The notes under the pieces: generated by a model
Told to the model about the DNA's origin: nothing
The model's database searches: none
Seen by the model: only the letters and a program-made list of their open reading frames with translations
Part shown: positions 19,535 through 30,885 of the stretch, one piece after another
How the letters are laid out: the number at the start of each line of letters is the position of its first letter
Numbering within the stretch: position 1 is the first letter of the stretch
From: Geodermatophilus amargosae
GTDB taxonomy: Bacteria > Actinomycetota > Actinomycetes > Mycobacteriales > Geodermatophilaceae
Assembly: GCF_900116515.1 (NCBI RefSeq)
Contig: NZ_FPBA01000015.1
Span: forward strand, 1-64,000
Direction: 5' to 3'
Length of the DNA stretch: 64,000 bases
Position numbers and translations under genes: made by a program

Positions 19535-21076
19535 GTGTACCCGGGGACCCACGCGCGGACGACACCGGAGAAGGCGGCGATCGTGGTCGCCGAGACGGGG
19601 GACGTCGTCACCTACGCCCGGCTCGACGAGCGGTCGACCCGCCTCGCCCGGGTCCTGCGGGAGGCCGGCCTGCGCCCCGGTGACCACGTCGCGTTCGTCT
19701 CCGACAACCGGCCCGAGGTCTTCGAGGTCTACTGGGCGGCGCTGCGCTCGGGGCTCTACGTCACCGGCGTCAACGCCCACCTGACCGCGGACGAGGCGGC
19801 CTACGTCGTCGGGGACTGCGGCGCCCGCGTCCTCGTCGCCTCCGCGGCGGTCGCCGACCTGGCCGCCGCGGTGGCCGCCCGGGTCCCGGCCCTCGAGCTG
19901 CGGCTGGTGGTCGGCGGCGACGTCCCCGGCTTCGAGCCGTACGCCGACGCGCTGGCGGCGGCGTCGGCCGAGCCGCTGGGCGACCAGCCGTGCGGCGCGG
20001 ACATGCTCTACAGCTCGGGCACCACCGGCCGGCCCAAGGGCGTGCAGCCCGAGCTGCCCCAGCGCCAGGTCGACGAGCCCGGCGACACGGTGGCCGGCGT
20101 CTTCGGCCCGCTCTACGGCTTCGGTCCCGACACCGTCTACTACTCGCCGGCGCCGGTGTACCACGCGGCGCCGCTGCGCTTCGGCGCCATGGTGCACCGC
20201 TTCGGCGGCACCCTGGTCCTGGCCTCCCGCTTCGACGCCGAGGCCGCGCTGGCGCACCTCGAGCGGTACCGGGTCACGCACGCCCAGTTCGTGCCGACGA
20301 TGTTCGTCCGCATGCTCAAGCTGCCGCCCGAGGTGCGGAACGCGTACGACGTCTCCTCGCTGCGGGTGGCGGTGCACGCCGCAGCGCCGTGCCCGGTCGA
20401 GGTCAAGCGCCGGATGATGGAGTGGTGGGGGCCGGTGCTCCACGAGTACTACGGCTCGACCGAGTCCAACGGCGTCACGCTCATCGGGCCCGAGGAGTGG
20501 CTGCGGCGGCCCGGGTCGGTCGGGCGGGCCGGCCTCGGCGTCCTGCACGTCTGCGACGACGACGGCGAGGAGCTGCCCCCCGGCGAGGTCGGGACGATCT
20601 GGTTCGAGCGCGACGAGATGCCCTTCGCCTACCACGGCGACCCGGACCGGACCGCCGAGGCGCAGCACCCGCGGCACCCGACCTGGTCCACGGTGGGCGA
20701 CGTCGGCCGCGTCGACGACGAGGGCTACCTGTTCCTCACCGACCGCAAGGCGTTCATGGTCATCTCCGGCGGGACGAACGTCTACCCGCAGGAGGTCGAG
20801 GACGTCCTGACCCTGCACCCGGCGGTCCACGACGTCGCCGTCATCGGCGTGCCCGACCCCGACATGGGCGAGGTGGTGAAGGCGGTGGTGCAGCTCCCCG
20901 ACGGCGTCGAGGGCGGTCCCGCGCTCGAGCGGGAGCTGATCGCGTTCGTCCGCGCCCGCATCGCCCACTACAAGGCGCCGCGCAGCGTGGACTTCGTCGA
21001 CGAGCTGCCGCGCACGCCGACCGGCAAGCTGCAGAAGCACAGGCTGCGGGCGCGGTACGCCGCGGTGACCGGCTGA
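19535..21076 (+). CDS. acyl-CoA synthetase (FadD-like, ANL superfamily)
   Basis: A 513-residue AMP-forming ligase. The P-loop YSSGTTGRPKGV lies near residue 158, EYYGSTESNG near 308, the STVGDVGRVDDEGY motif with the adenylate-binding aspartate near 390, and the catalytic lysine near the end in TPTGKLQKHRLR. It is full length for the family. The conserved His of PVYHAAP is typical of actinobacterial FadD-like synthetases for bile-acid, steroid or fatty acids, but the substrate cannot be fixed. GTG at 19535 follows a strong GGGAGGAGG. The LLM oxidoreductase follows after 16 bases, so the two are probably one operon. Confidence 0.9.
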   Translation: MYPGTHARTTPEKAAIVVAETGDVVTYARLDERSTRLARVLREAGLRPGDHVAFVSDNRPEVFEVYWAALRSGLYVTGVNAHLTADEAAYVVGDCGARVLVASAAVADLAAAVAARVPALELRLVVGGDVPGFEPYADALAAASAEPLGDQPCGADMLYSSGTTGRPKGVQPELPQRQVDEPGDTVAGVFGPLYGFGPDTVYYSPAPVYHAAPLRFGAMVHRFGGTLVLASRFDAEAALAHLERYRVTHAQFVPTMFVRMLKLPPEVRNAYDVSSLRVAVHAAAPCPVEVKRRMMEWWGPVLHEYYGSTESNGVTLIGPEEWLRRPGSVGRAGLGVLHVCDDDGEELPPGEVGTIWFERDEMPFAYHGDPDRTAEAQHPRHPTWSTVGDVGRVDDEGYLFLTDRKAFMVISGGTNVYPQEVEDVLTLHPAVHDVAVIGVPDPDMGEVVKAVVQLPDGVEGGPALERELIAFVRARIAHYKAPRSVDFVDELPRTPTGKLQKHRLRARYAAVTG

Positions 21077-23986
<2,910 letters not shown>

Positions 23987-24033
23987 GCGGCGGAGACGGC
24001 CGTTCCCGCTGCACGACCGGGAGGCGGGGCGCT

Positions 24034-25032
24034 CTAGCCGCCGGCGGGTGCGGTGGCGGCGTAGGAGCCGGCCAGGCGGGCGAACCCCTCCTCGAGGCTC
24101 ACGTGCGGGCGCCAGCCGAGGGCCTCGCGGGTGCGCCGCTGGTCGAACCAGTGCGCGGTGGCCAGCTGCTCGGCGAGGAAGCGGGTGATCGGCGGGACCT
24201 CCCGCCGGCCGGTGACCGCCCAGACGCCCTCGACGGCGGCGCCGGCGGTCCAGGCCGCCCGGAAGGGCACCCGGCGGCGCGGGGCGGGGACCCCGGCGGC
24301 CCGGCACAGCCGCGCGATGACCTCCGCGACCGGGCGGGGCTCGCCGTTGGAGACGACCAGCGCCTCGCCGTGCACCGGCCCGCAGGCGTCCACGGCGGCG
24401 ACCAGGGCCGCGGCGGCGTTGTCGACGTAGGTGGTGTCGATGAGCGCCGCGCCCGAGCCGATCACCGGCAGCCGCCCGCTCCGCGCCCGCTCGATCACGC
24501 GCGCCACGAGCTGCGTGTCGCCCGGCCCCCACACCAGGTGCGGCCGGACCGCCAGCACGGCCAGCGAGGGGCCGTCCGCGGCCAGCGCGTCGCCCTCGGC
24601 GATCGCCTTGGAGCGCGAGTAACGGCCCCGCGCGCCCCCGGGATCGGCCGGTCCCGCGCCGACCCCGGTCAGCGCCGTCCCGGCGTGCGCCACCGACGGC
24701 GAGGAGACGTACACCAGCCGGCCGACGCCCGCGGCCAGGCACGCCTCGACGACGGTCCGCGTGCCCTCGACGTTCGCGGTGCGGTACTCCGCCCACGGGC
24801 CGGTCACGTCGACCTTCGCGGCCAGGTGCAGGACGGCGTCCTGGCCCCGGACGGCGCGGTCCACGGCGGCGCGGTCGGCGACGTCGCCCAGCACCTCCCG
24901 GCACGGCAGGCCCGAGGGGCGGCGCTGCAGCACCGTCACCTCGTCGCCGCGCCCGAGCAGCGCGGTGGCCGTCGCCCGGCCGAGCATGCCGCTCGCTCCG
25001 GTGACCAGCACCCTCAGGTGACCGACCCTCAC
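24034..25032 (-). CDS. oleD: OleD: NAD(P)-dependent 2-alkyl-3-ketoacid reductase
   Basis: A 332-residue extended short-chain dehydrogenase. The nucleotide loop TGASGMLGRATA is near the N-terminus, the active-site YSRSK lies near residue 153 with the preceding VSSPSVAH serine segment, and the C-terminal half resembles 3-beta-hydroxysteroid dehydrogenase/isomerase proteins. In the ole pathway OleD reduces the 2-alkyl-3-keto acid made by OleA to the beta-hydroxy acid. The GTG at 25032 overlaps the OleBC stop as GTGA. Gene order oleA-oleBC-oleD supports the name; taken alone, a steroid or sugar epimerase would also be possible. Confidence 0.85.
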   Translation of the reverse strand: MRVGHLRVLVTGASGMLGRATATALLGRGDEVTVLQRRPSGLPCREVLGDVADRAAVDRAVRGQDAVLHLAAKVDVTGPWAEYRTANVEGTRTVVEACLAAGVGRLVYVSSPSVAHAGTALTGVGAGPADPGGARGRYSRSKAIAEGDALAADGPSLAVLAVRPHLVWGPGDTQLVARVIERARSGRLPVIGSGAALIDTTYVDNAAAALVAAVDACGPVHGEALVVSNGEPRPVAEVIARLCRAAGVPAPRRRVPFRAAWTAGAAVEGVWAVTGRREVPPITRFLAEQLATAHWFDQRRTREALGWRPHVSLEEGFARLAGSYAATAPAGG

Positions 25033-27608
25033 GACCGGCGGGGAGCCCGGGCGCCGGCCAGCACGCGGGCCACGCGCCGGGCCACCTCGCCGCGGTCGAC
25101 CTTCGACTGGTGCCGGATGTCCACCGGCAGCGCCGGGACGGTCAGCACCGCGGCGACGTCGACACCCGCGACCGAGCGGACGGCGTCGGCGAGGTCCGCG
25201 CCGGCCAGCCGCGGGCGCGACCGTCCCCGGCCGCGTCGCCGGCTCCCGGAGGGCACGACGACGACCGCGACGACCTGCGCCCCGGCTGGCCCGACGCCGA
25301 CGGCCGCCGCGGCCGACACGCCCTCGAGGCGCTCGACCCGCTGCTCGATCCCGACGGGGGTCACCGGACCCGTGGCCGTGGTGACCACGTGCTGCAGGCG
25401 CCCCTCGATCCACAGCCGGCCCTCGGCGTCGAGGTGCCCGACGTCGCCGGTGCGGTGCCAGCCGGCGTCCCGGGACGTCGCGCGCTCCAGCGCCCACAGC
25501 GCGTCGTAGCGGTCCTTGACGTGCGCGGCCCGCACGCAGACCTCGCCGAGGGTGCCGGGGAGCTCGGTGAGCGGTCCGTCCGCGCGCCCGTCGGGGGAGA
25601 GGGGGCTGACCCGCACGGAGACGCCCGGCAGCGGGGCGCCCACGCAGACGCCCTCACCGTCGCCGGCGGCCTCGATGCCGGCGAGGGAGACGTCGGCGAC
25701 GGGGAGCACCTCGGTCATGCCGTAGGGCGTGTGCGCGTCGGCGGCCGGGAGCACCGTCCGCAGCGAGCGCAGCAGCGACGCCGGGACGGGCGCGCCGGCG
25801 GACATGAGCAGCCGGACCCGTTCCAGTGCCTGCCGCTGGGCGGCCGACAGCTCCTGCGCGGTGGCCGCCACCCGCCGCAGCGCGGCAGGGGAGGCGAACA
25901 CGACCGTCGCCTCCACCGCGGCCGCGGCGTCGGCCAGGGCGGCCGCGGTGAGCGACCCGGGTGCGGTGACGTCGACGTCGGGGACCGCCGACCCGATGCC
26001 GAGGGCGGGCCCGAGGATGGCGAAGGGCGCGAACGCCGCCACCAGCCGGTCGCCGGGCGTGAGGTCGTACGCCGAGCGCACCAGGTCGATCTGCGCGGCG
26101 GCCTGGCGGTGCGTGTAGACGACGCCCTTGGCCGGCCCGGTGGCGCCGGAGGTGAACAGCACGGCGCAGTCGTCGTCGACCGGGACCTCTGGGGGCACGG
26201 GAGCCGAGCGGCCGAGGAACTCGAGGTCGTCGAGGGTGTGCGCGGCGCCGAGCGCGCGCGGGCCCGCGGCGACGCGGATGCCGGGCAGGCCCATCAGGCG
26301 CGCGGCGGCCAGCCCCTTCCCGCTGCCGATCACGGCGTCGACCGCGGCGCTGCGCAGCGCACGGCGCATGCCGGCGAAGCCGAGGCCCTTGTCGGCCACG
26401 ACGACGACCCCGCCGGCGCGCCACACGGCGTACACCGCCGCGGTGAGGTCGGCCGACGGCTCCACGAGCAGGGCGACGCGCTGCCCGGGACGGATCCCGG
26501 CCGTGGCGAGCCCGGCCGCGAGGTGCCGCACCCGCGCGGCGAGGGCGGACCAGGTCACGGTCGCGCCGCCCACCTCGACGACGGCGGCGGCGTCGTCGCC
26601 GGCCCGCTCCTCCAGGGCCGACCACAGGCGGCGCGCGGCGCCGTCGGCGGGGCCCGCCGGCCGGTCGGGGACCGCGCGGTCGGTCCCGAGGTCGGTGACC
26701 CACTGGGCCACCGCGCCGGCGTACTGCGGTGCGTCCTCGGGCAGCAGGTGGGAGGCGCCCTCGTAGCGGTGCAGCCGGGCCTGCGGGAGGCGTCCGCGCA
26801 GGTCGGTCAGATACCGCTCGCCGAAGACGGGGTCGCGGGGACCCCACAGCAGCAGCGCGGGGACGTCGAGGTCGCGGATGCCCCCGGCGATCGCCTCCTG
26901 CGCCGCGCGGGAGGGGTGACCGGGCGAGAACGGGATGTCGGCGACGAAGTCACCCACCGACCGGCGCCGCGCGCGCGAGCGGTAGGGGGCGGCGAAGGCA
27001 CGGCGGACCTCGGCGGGCAGGGCCGGCCGGGACAGCGCCGTCGTCGCGCGGACGAACACGGGCGTGCCGACGGTGACGGCCGCGCGGACGCCGGGGGCGT
27101 CGGCGGCGCGGATGAGCACCGGTCCCCAGTCGCCCTCGGGCATGGCGACGGCGGTGTTGCACAGGACGACCCCGCGCAGGTCGGCGCGGTGCTCCAGCGC
27201 CCACCCGAGGGAGATGACGCCGCCCCAGTCGTGCCCGACGGTCACCACCGGGCCGGTGACGCCGAGGGCCGCGGTCAGGTCACCGAGGTCGGCGACCCGC
27301 TGCCGCAGCGGCCGGGGCGCGGCCAGCCGGTCGGACCACCCCATCCCGAGCTGGTCGGGGGCGACCACCCGCCACCCGGGCGGGGCGGCGGCGAGCAGCC
27401 GGCGCCACAGGTAGGACCAGGTGGGGTTGCCGTGGACGCACAGCAGCGTGCCCACCGGGTCGGTCACGCCGTTGTCGAGGACGTGCCAGGTGTGCTTGGT
27501 CCCGGCGGCGTCGGCGACGGCGACCGTGCGGGACCAGGCGGGGTCCAGGCCGGGCAGTGCCGGCGGGGAGCCCGCTGCGTGGTCCGCGGTCGTGGGGTCC
27601 GCCGTCAC
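25029..27608 (-). CDS. oleBC: OleBC fusion: beta-lactone decarboxylase and beta-lactone synthetase
   Basis: An 859-residue two-enzyme fusion. Residues 1 to about 305 are an alpha/beta hydrolase close to haloalkane dehalogenases: CVHGNPTWSYLWR at 58-70, nucleophile Asp127 in GHDWGG, and a late His in EGASHLLPEDAP. This is OleB, which decarboxylates a beta-lactone to a cis-olefin. From about residue 315 the protein is an AMP-forming enzyme with FTSGATGPAKGVVYTHRQ, PYGMTE and GWHRTGDVGHLDAEG. This is OleC, which closes the beta-hydroxy acid to a beta-lactone. Fused OleBC is known from actinobacteria such as Micrococcus. It overlaps oleA and oleD by four bases each. Confidence 0.9.
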   Translation of the reverse strand: MTADPTTADHAAGSPPALPGLDPAWSRTVAVADAAGTKHTWHVLDNGVTDPVGTLLCVHGNPTWSYLWRRLLAAAPPGWRVVAPDQLGMGWSDRLAAPRPLRQRVADLGDLTAALGVTGPVVTVGHDWGGVISLGWALEHRADLRGVVLCNTAVAMPEGDWGPVLIRAADAPGVRAAVTVGTPVFVRATTALSRPALPAEVRRAFAAPYRSRARRRSVGDFVADIPFSPGHPSRAAQEAIAGGIRDLDVPALLLWGPRDPVFGERYLTDLRGRLPQARLHRYEGASHLLPEDAPQYAGAVAQWVTDLGTDRAVPDRPAGPADGAARRLWSALEERAGDDAAAVVEVGGATVTWSALAARVRHLAAGLATAGIRPGQRVALLVEPSADLTAAVYAVWRAGGVVVVADKGLGFAGMRRALRSAAVDAVIGSGKGLAAARLMGLPGIRVAAGPRALGAAHTLDDLEFLGRSAPVPPEVPVDDDCAVLFTSGATGPAKGVVYTHRQAAAQIDLVRSAYDLTPGDRLVAAFAPFAILGPALGIGSAVPDVDVTAPGSLTAAALADAAAAVEATVVFASPAALRRVAATAQELSAAQRQALERVRLLMSAGAPVPASLLRSLRTVLPAADAHTPYGMTEVLPVADVSLAGIEAAGDGEGVCVGAPLPGVSVRVSPLSPDGRADGPLTELPGTLGEVCVRAAHVKDRYDALWALERATSRDAGWHRTGDVGHLDAEGRLWIEGRLQHVVTTATGPVTPVGIEQRVERLEGVSAAAAVGVGPAGAQVVAVVVVPSGSRRRGRGRSRPRLAGADLADAVRSVAGVDVAAVLTVPALPVDIRHQSKVDRGEVARRVARVLAGARAPRRS

Positions 27609-28630
27609 CAGGCGAGCTCGAGGCAGGAGACGTTGAGGCCCGAGCCGATGCCCATGAGGAGCACGCGGTCGCCGCCGGAGAGGGAGTCCTGCTGGCCGGC
27701 CAGCGTGTAGGGGACCGACGCCGGACCGAGGTTGCCGCGCACCGGGAACGTCGTCGGCACGAGGGCGGGGTCGATGCCGAACCGGTCGCACATCGCCTTG
27801 GTGTGCACCTTGGAGACCTGGTGGACGATGTAGCGGTCCATCCCGCGGGCCCAGTCCACCTCGGTCGCGGCGTCGGCCCACATGTCCTCCGACAGCGCCA
27901 GGCCGGCGTCGAGGAGCCCCTTGAGGTCGGTCCGCATGAGGTCGTTGTCGCCGACGCACAGCTCGTGGTGCTCGGTCCCCGCCCGGCTCACCGACGCGAC
28001 GAGGCGGTGGCCCTCGGGGTGCCGGTCGGCCCGGCCGAGGACCATCGCGACGGCGCCGGACCCCAGCGTCAGGGTGGCGAACTGCGCGATCACGTCCTTG
28101 GACGTGGTGCCCGGCTCGTTGAGCCGCTCGAGGGTGCGCTCCTGCACCGGCTGGGAGTCCTCGCCGTTGACGACGAGCGCGTACTCGACCATGCCGGAGT
28201 CGATCATCGCGGCGGCCAGCTCCATGCCGTTGACGAACCCGAGGCAGGCGTTGGTCACGTCGAAGTTCTGGCAGGAGCGCGGCAGGCCGAGCGCGTGGTG
28301 CACAGCCACCGCGGTGGAGGGCTCGAGGTACTTGCGGCTCACCGATGTGTTGACCATGAGACCGATGGCGGCGGGGTCGACGCCGCTCTCGCTGATCGCC
28401 TTGGCGCCGGCCTCGGCCGCGCCCTCGACGAAGGTGGCACCCTCGCCCCACCACCGGCGCTCGCGGATGCCGGCCAGGCGCTCGAGCAGGCCGGGCCGCA
28501 GCCCGACACGGCGGTAGGTGTCGGCGAGCGCGTCGTCGAGCGCGTCGGAGGTGACGACCCGGCTCGCGTCGGCGGTCTGCAGTGCCAGGACGGCGGTGTT
28601 GCCGAACCTGTGTGTGGCGTTACCGCCCAT
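27605..28630 (-). CDS. oleA: OleA: thiolase-like acyl-CoA condensing enzyme
   Basis: A 341-residue KAS III-like thiolase that joins two fatty acyl-CoAs head to head into a 2-alkyl-3-ketoacyl product. The triad is visible: Cys129 in DVTNACLGF, His270 in IVHQVSK and Asn300 in VRGNLGPASVP. The opening MGGNATHRFGNTAVLALQT and the LNEPGTTSKDV segment are close to what I know of OleA and differ from FabH. ATG at 28630. Being first, it sets the chain lengths for the pathway. No fatty acid or isoprenoid genes are adjacent. Confidence 0.9.
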   Translation of the reverse strand: MGGNATHRFGNTAVLALQTADASRVVTSDALDDALADTYRRVGLRPGLLERLAGIRERRWWGEGATFVEGAAEAGAKAISESGVDPAAIGLMVNTSVSRKYLEPSTAVAVHHALGLPRSCQNFDVTNACLGFVNGMELAAAMIDSGMVEYALVVNGEDSQPVQERTLERLNEPGTTSKDVIAQFATLTLGSGAVAMVLGRADRHPEGHRLVASVSRAGTEHHELCVGDNDLMRTDLKGLLDAGLALSEDMWADAATEVDWARGMDRYIVHQVSKVHTKAMCDRFGIDPALVPTTFPVRGNLGPASVPYTLAGQQDSLSGGDRVLLMGIGSGLNVSCLELAW

Positions 28631-28679
28631 GTGCTGGGTCCTGTCCTCGGGGCGGCGTCCTGCTGCGCCGCCGTCATCA

Positions 28680-28692
28680 GGTAGGCACTACC
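28680..28692. promoter_or_regulatory. short palindrome upstream of oleA
   Basis: GGTAG-GCA-CTACC is a perfect 5-bp inverted repeat 50 bases upstream of the oleA start, in the expected promoter region. It is the only AT-containing palindrome in this gap and may be an operator or part of the promoter. No regulator gene is adjacent. Confidence 0.3.
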
Positions 28693-28791
28693 CGACCGGC
28701 TTTCGCGCCATTCCGCCGGTCTGCGCGCTGCACCCGGTGCGGTGGGTGAGTTCCCGCACGTGAGGGGGCCGCGGGGCTGCCGGGAGGTGCC

Positions 28792-28962
28792 TCAGGCCGG
28801 CTCGGGCACGCCGCCGGGGTCGCCGCCGGGGTCGTCCGGGGTCGCCTCGATCGGCGGGGGCGGGAGCGGCTCCGGCGCGTCGGGGAGCAGCTCGGACGGA
28901 TCGTCCGGCACCGGCTCGGTGGGGTCGATCTGCGGATCGGGCTCCGGCAGGGGTGCGACCAT
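28792..28962 (-). CDS. small proline- and acid-rich hypothetical protein
   Basis: The frame reads 56 residues from ATG 28962, almost entirely Pro, Asp, Glu and Gly, with repeated PEP/PDP steps and a clustered PLPPPPIEA. The composition is disordered and strongly acidic, unlike the Arg-rich shadow frames typical of this DNA. The frame stays open upstream, so a GTG start giving an extra basic GFPRGAARWLTRR segment is possible. I recognise no family. It is divergent from the beta-propeller gene and 161 bases upstream of oleA on the same strand. It may be a real small protein or an unusually biased open frame. Confidence 0.4.
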   Translation of the reverse strand: MVAPLPEPDPQIDPTEPVPDDPSELLPDAPEPLPPPPIEATPDDPGGDPGGVPEPA

Positions 28963-29136
28963 CCGCCGAGTCAACCAGCGCGCCGCCCCGCGCGGGAAGC
29001 CCACCCCCGTGACGCGGCGCGCGCGGACGACCGTCGCGGAGCGCGCGGACGACCCTCGCCGAGCGCCCTGACCCCTTGCCGCGGTCCGCCGGCCGCTCGA
29101 CGATGCAGTCCGGACCGTCGACGAGGACGGGATGCC

Positions 29137-30324
29137 ATGGACCTGCACCAGACGTCCGCACACGGCCGGCACCGCCGCAGGCGGACCCGCCGCCTGCGGA
29201 TCGCGATCGGCCTCGCGGTGGTGCTCCTCGCCGGGGCCGTGGTCAGCGGCTTCCTGTGGCTGGGGGGTGCCCCGCCCCCCGACGGCCGGGCGGACGCGGC
29301 TGCCGCGTCGTCCGGCTCGGGCGGCGCCGCGCACGCCGGGCACGGGCAGGCCGTCCCCTCGACGTCGGACCCGGCTCCGTCGTCGGGCCCGCCGGCTCCG
29401 GCGGTGAGTGGCGCGACCCCGGGTCTCGGGGCGGCGATCCCCGTCGGCGCGGCGCCGCACCACATGGCGATCGCGCCCGGCGGCCGCTTCGCGTACGTCG
29501 CCGACTCCGCCCTTGGTGCGGTGCTCCGGTTCGACACCGCCTCGGGCACGGTCACCGCCACGATCCCGATCCCGGAGGCGCCGCCCCAGATGGTGACCTT
29601 CGCCCCGGACGGGCAGCGCGCCTACGTCTCGGTCTACGACGAGGAGTTCGCGACCAACTACGTCGTCGTGGTGGACGCCGCCATCGACCGGCCGGTCAGC
29701 GCCGTGCCGGTGGGCCGGGGGCCGTACGCGATGGCGACCGGTCCCGACGGGCGGCTGCTCTACGTGCCCTACTACGACGAGGACCACCTCGACGTCCTCG
29801 ACACCGACTCGTGGGCCCTGGTGCACCGGATCGACGTCGCGCCGTCGCCGCACTGGGTCGCCTTCACGGCCGACCGGCGGTTCGCCCACCTCACGAACCA
29901 CTTCTCCGACGTGGTGACGGTCCTGGACCTCGCGGAGCACCGGGTCGTGACAACCGTCCCCGTGGGCGAGGGCCCGCACAGCATCGAGACCTCGCCCGAC
30001 GGGACGCGCATGGCGGTCGTCAACTACGTCAGCGACGACGTCTCGCTCATCGACCCGGCGACGAACACCGTGGTCGGCACCGTCCCGGACGTGGGCGCCG
30101 GGCCGCAGGACGTCACCTGGGCCCCCGACGGCCGCCACCTCTACACCGCGAACGTCGACGACGGCACCGTCGGCGTGGTCGACGTGCAGTCGGGCACGGT
30201 CACCGCGCGCATCGCCACGGGCGACAGCCCGACGAGCGTCTCGGTCAGCCCGGACGGCAGCCGCCTGCTGGTCACCAACTTCGGCGACGGCACCGTCCGG
30301 GTCCTCGACGCCGGCACCTCGTAG
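29137..30324 (+). CDS. membrane-anchored YVTN-type beta-propeller protein
   Basis: A 395-residue protein. A basic N-terminus (HGRHRRRRTRRLR) is followed by one membrane helix (IAIGLAVVLLAGAVVSGFLWL, about residues 22-42) and a Ser/Pro/Ala-rich spacer to about residue 105. Seven propeller repeats follow, each with a pattern such as VAIAPGGRFAYVADS, VSPDGSRLLVTNF or TWAPDGRHLYTAN. It is probably exported and faces the cell exterior. YVTN proteins are often surface or binding proteins; no haem or catalytic motif is seen, although the His-rich AHAGHG linker could bind metal. ATG at 29137 is chosen; an overlapping ATG at 29132 is out of frame. Confidence 0.82.
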   Translation: MDLHQTSAHGRHRRRRTRRLRIAIGLAVVLLAGAVVSGFLWLGGAPPPDGRADAAAASSGSGGAAHAGHGQAVPSTSDPAPSSGPPAPAVSGATPGLGAAIPVGAAPHHMAIAPGGRFAYVADSALGAVLRFDTASGTVTATIPIPEAPPQMVTFAPDGQRAYVSVYDEEFATNYVVVVDAAIDRPVSAVPVGRGPYAMATGPDGRLLYVPYYDEDHLDVLDTDSWALVHRIDVAPSPHWVAFTADRRFAHLTNHFSDVVTVLDLAEHRVVTTVPVGEGPHSIETSPDGTRMAVVNYVSDDVSLIDPATNTVVGTVPDVGAGPQDVTWAPDGRHLYTANVDDGTVGVVDVQSGTVTARIATGDSPTSVSVSPDGSRLLVTNFGDGTVRVLDAGTS

Positions 30325-30350
30325 TCCGCGGGCGAGCGGACGGCGTCGGC

Positions 30351-30455
30351 GGCCCCGTCACTCCCGGCCCCGTCACTCCCGGCCCCGTCACTCCCGGCCC
30401 CGTCACTCCCGGCCCCGTCACTCCCGGCCCCGTCACTCCCGGCCGCGTCACTCCC
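30351..30455. repeat. 15-bp tandem repeat, seven units
   Basis: The unit GGCCCCGTCACTCCC occurs six times without change and a seventh time with one C-to-G difference, followed by a partial eighth unit. The array fills the gap between the stop of the beta-propeller gene and the stop of the STAS gene. Its last unit carries the STAS gene stop codon. Because the unit is a multiple of three, every copy repeats an in-frame TGA, so changes in copy number cannot extend that protein. Confidence 0.9.
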
Positions 30456-30885
30456 GGCCGCGGCGCGGACGGCCGCCGTCCGGGACCGGCGCCCCTGGCC
30501 CGCCGGCGGCGTCCGGGTCCGGACCGGTCAGCAGGGCCTCGTGGTCGTGGTCGCGGTCGTCGTCGTGGTCGCGGTCGTCGTCGAGGTGGCGGGTGACCGC
30601 GGCCGACACCGACACCAACCGCAGGGTGCCCGCCCGCAGGCGCGTCGCCTCCGCGGCCTCGAGGACCGGTGCCATGCCGTCCTCGTCGACGGCGACGACG
30701 CCGGACAGGTCCAGCACCGGTTCCCGGGGGCCGCCGTCGATGCTGGACATCGACAGGGACATCCGCAGGCGCCCGGCGGTGTCGGCGTCCGGCCGGCCGC
30801 CGACGGCCAGGACCACCGACCGCTGCTGCAGGCTGAGGAGGGGCTCGCGGGGCCGGGGGACCCGGCTCTCCGGCCGGCGGGGCAT
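30448..30885 (-). CDS. degenerate STAS-domain protein with acidic tail
   Basis: A 145-residue protein with an anti-sigma-factor-antagonist (STAS) fold pattern: SVVLAVGGRPDADTAGRLR, then VLDLSGVVAVDEDGMAPVLEAAEATRLRAG, then LRLVSVSAAVTRHL. At the position of the usual phosphorylated serine (DSSG in SpoIIAA) it has Asp67-Glu68-Asp69-Gly70, so it cannot be switched by a serine kinase there and may mimic the phosphorylated state. The tail contains two copies of DDDRDH and a disordered Gly/Pro end. It is downstream of the kinase-flippase gene on the same strand. No partner sigma factor or kinase is adjacent. Confidence 0.65.
   Translation of the reverse strand: MPRRPESRVPRPREPLLSLQQRSVVLAVGGRPDADTAGRLRMSLSMSSIDGGPREPVLDLSGVVAVDEDGMAPVLEAAEATRLRAGTLRLVSVSAAVTRHLDDDRDHDDDRDHDHEALLTGPDPDAAGGPGAPVPDGGRPRRGRE
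30544..30579. repeat. 18-bp perfect tandem duplication inside the STAS gene
   Basis: Two identical 18-base copies lie end to end and encode DDDRDH twice in the acidic tail. An extra partial copy follows. It is in frame and alters only tail length. Confidence 0.85.

Noticed and set aside
24034-28630. Polyketide or steroid catabolism locus
   Set aside because: The KAS III-like, hydrolase-AMP ligase fusion and 3-beta-HSD-like genes in this order match ole genes; no acyl carrier protein, ketosteroid or ring-cleavage gene is present.
30351-30455. A GVTGP collagen-like repeat peptide encoded on the minus strand
   Set aside because: The frame that reads through the 15-bp array has no supported start and continues into Arg-rich shadow sequence. 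The array fits better as intergenic repeat DNA.
30351-30455. CRISPR array
   Set aside because: Units are 15 bases, directly adjacent, without spacers, and no cas gene is nearby.
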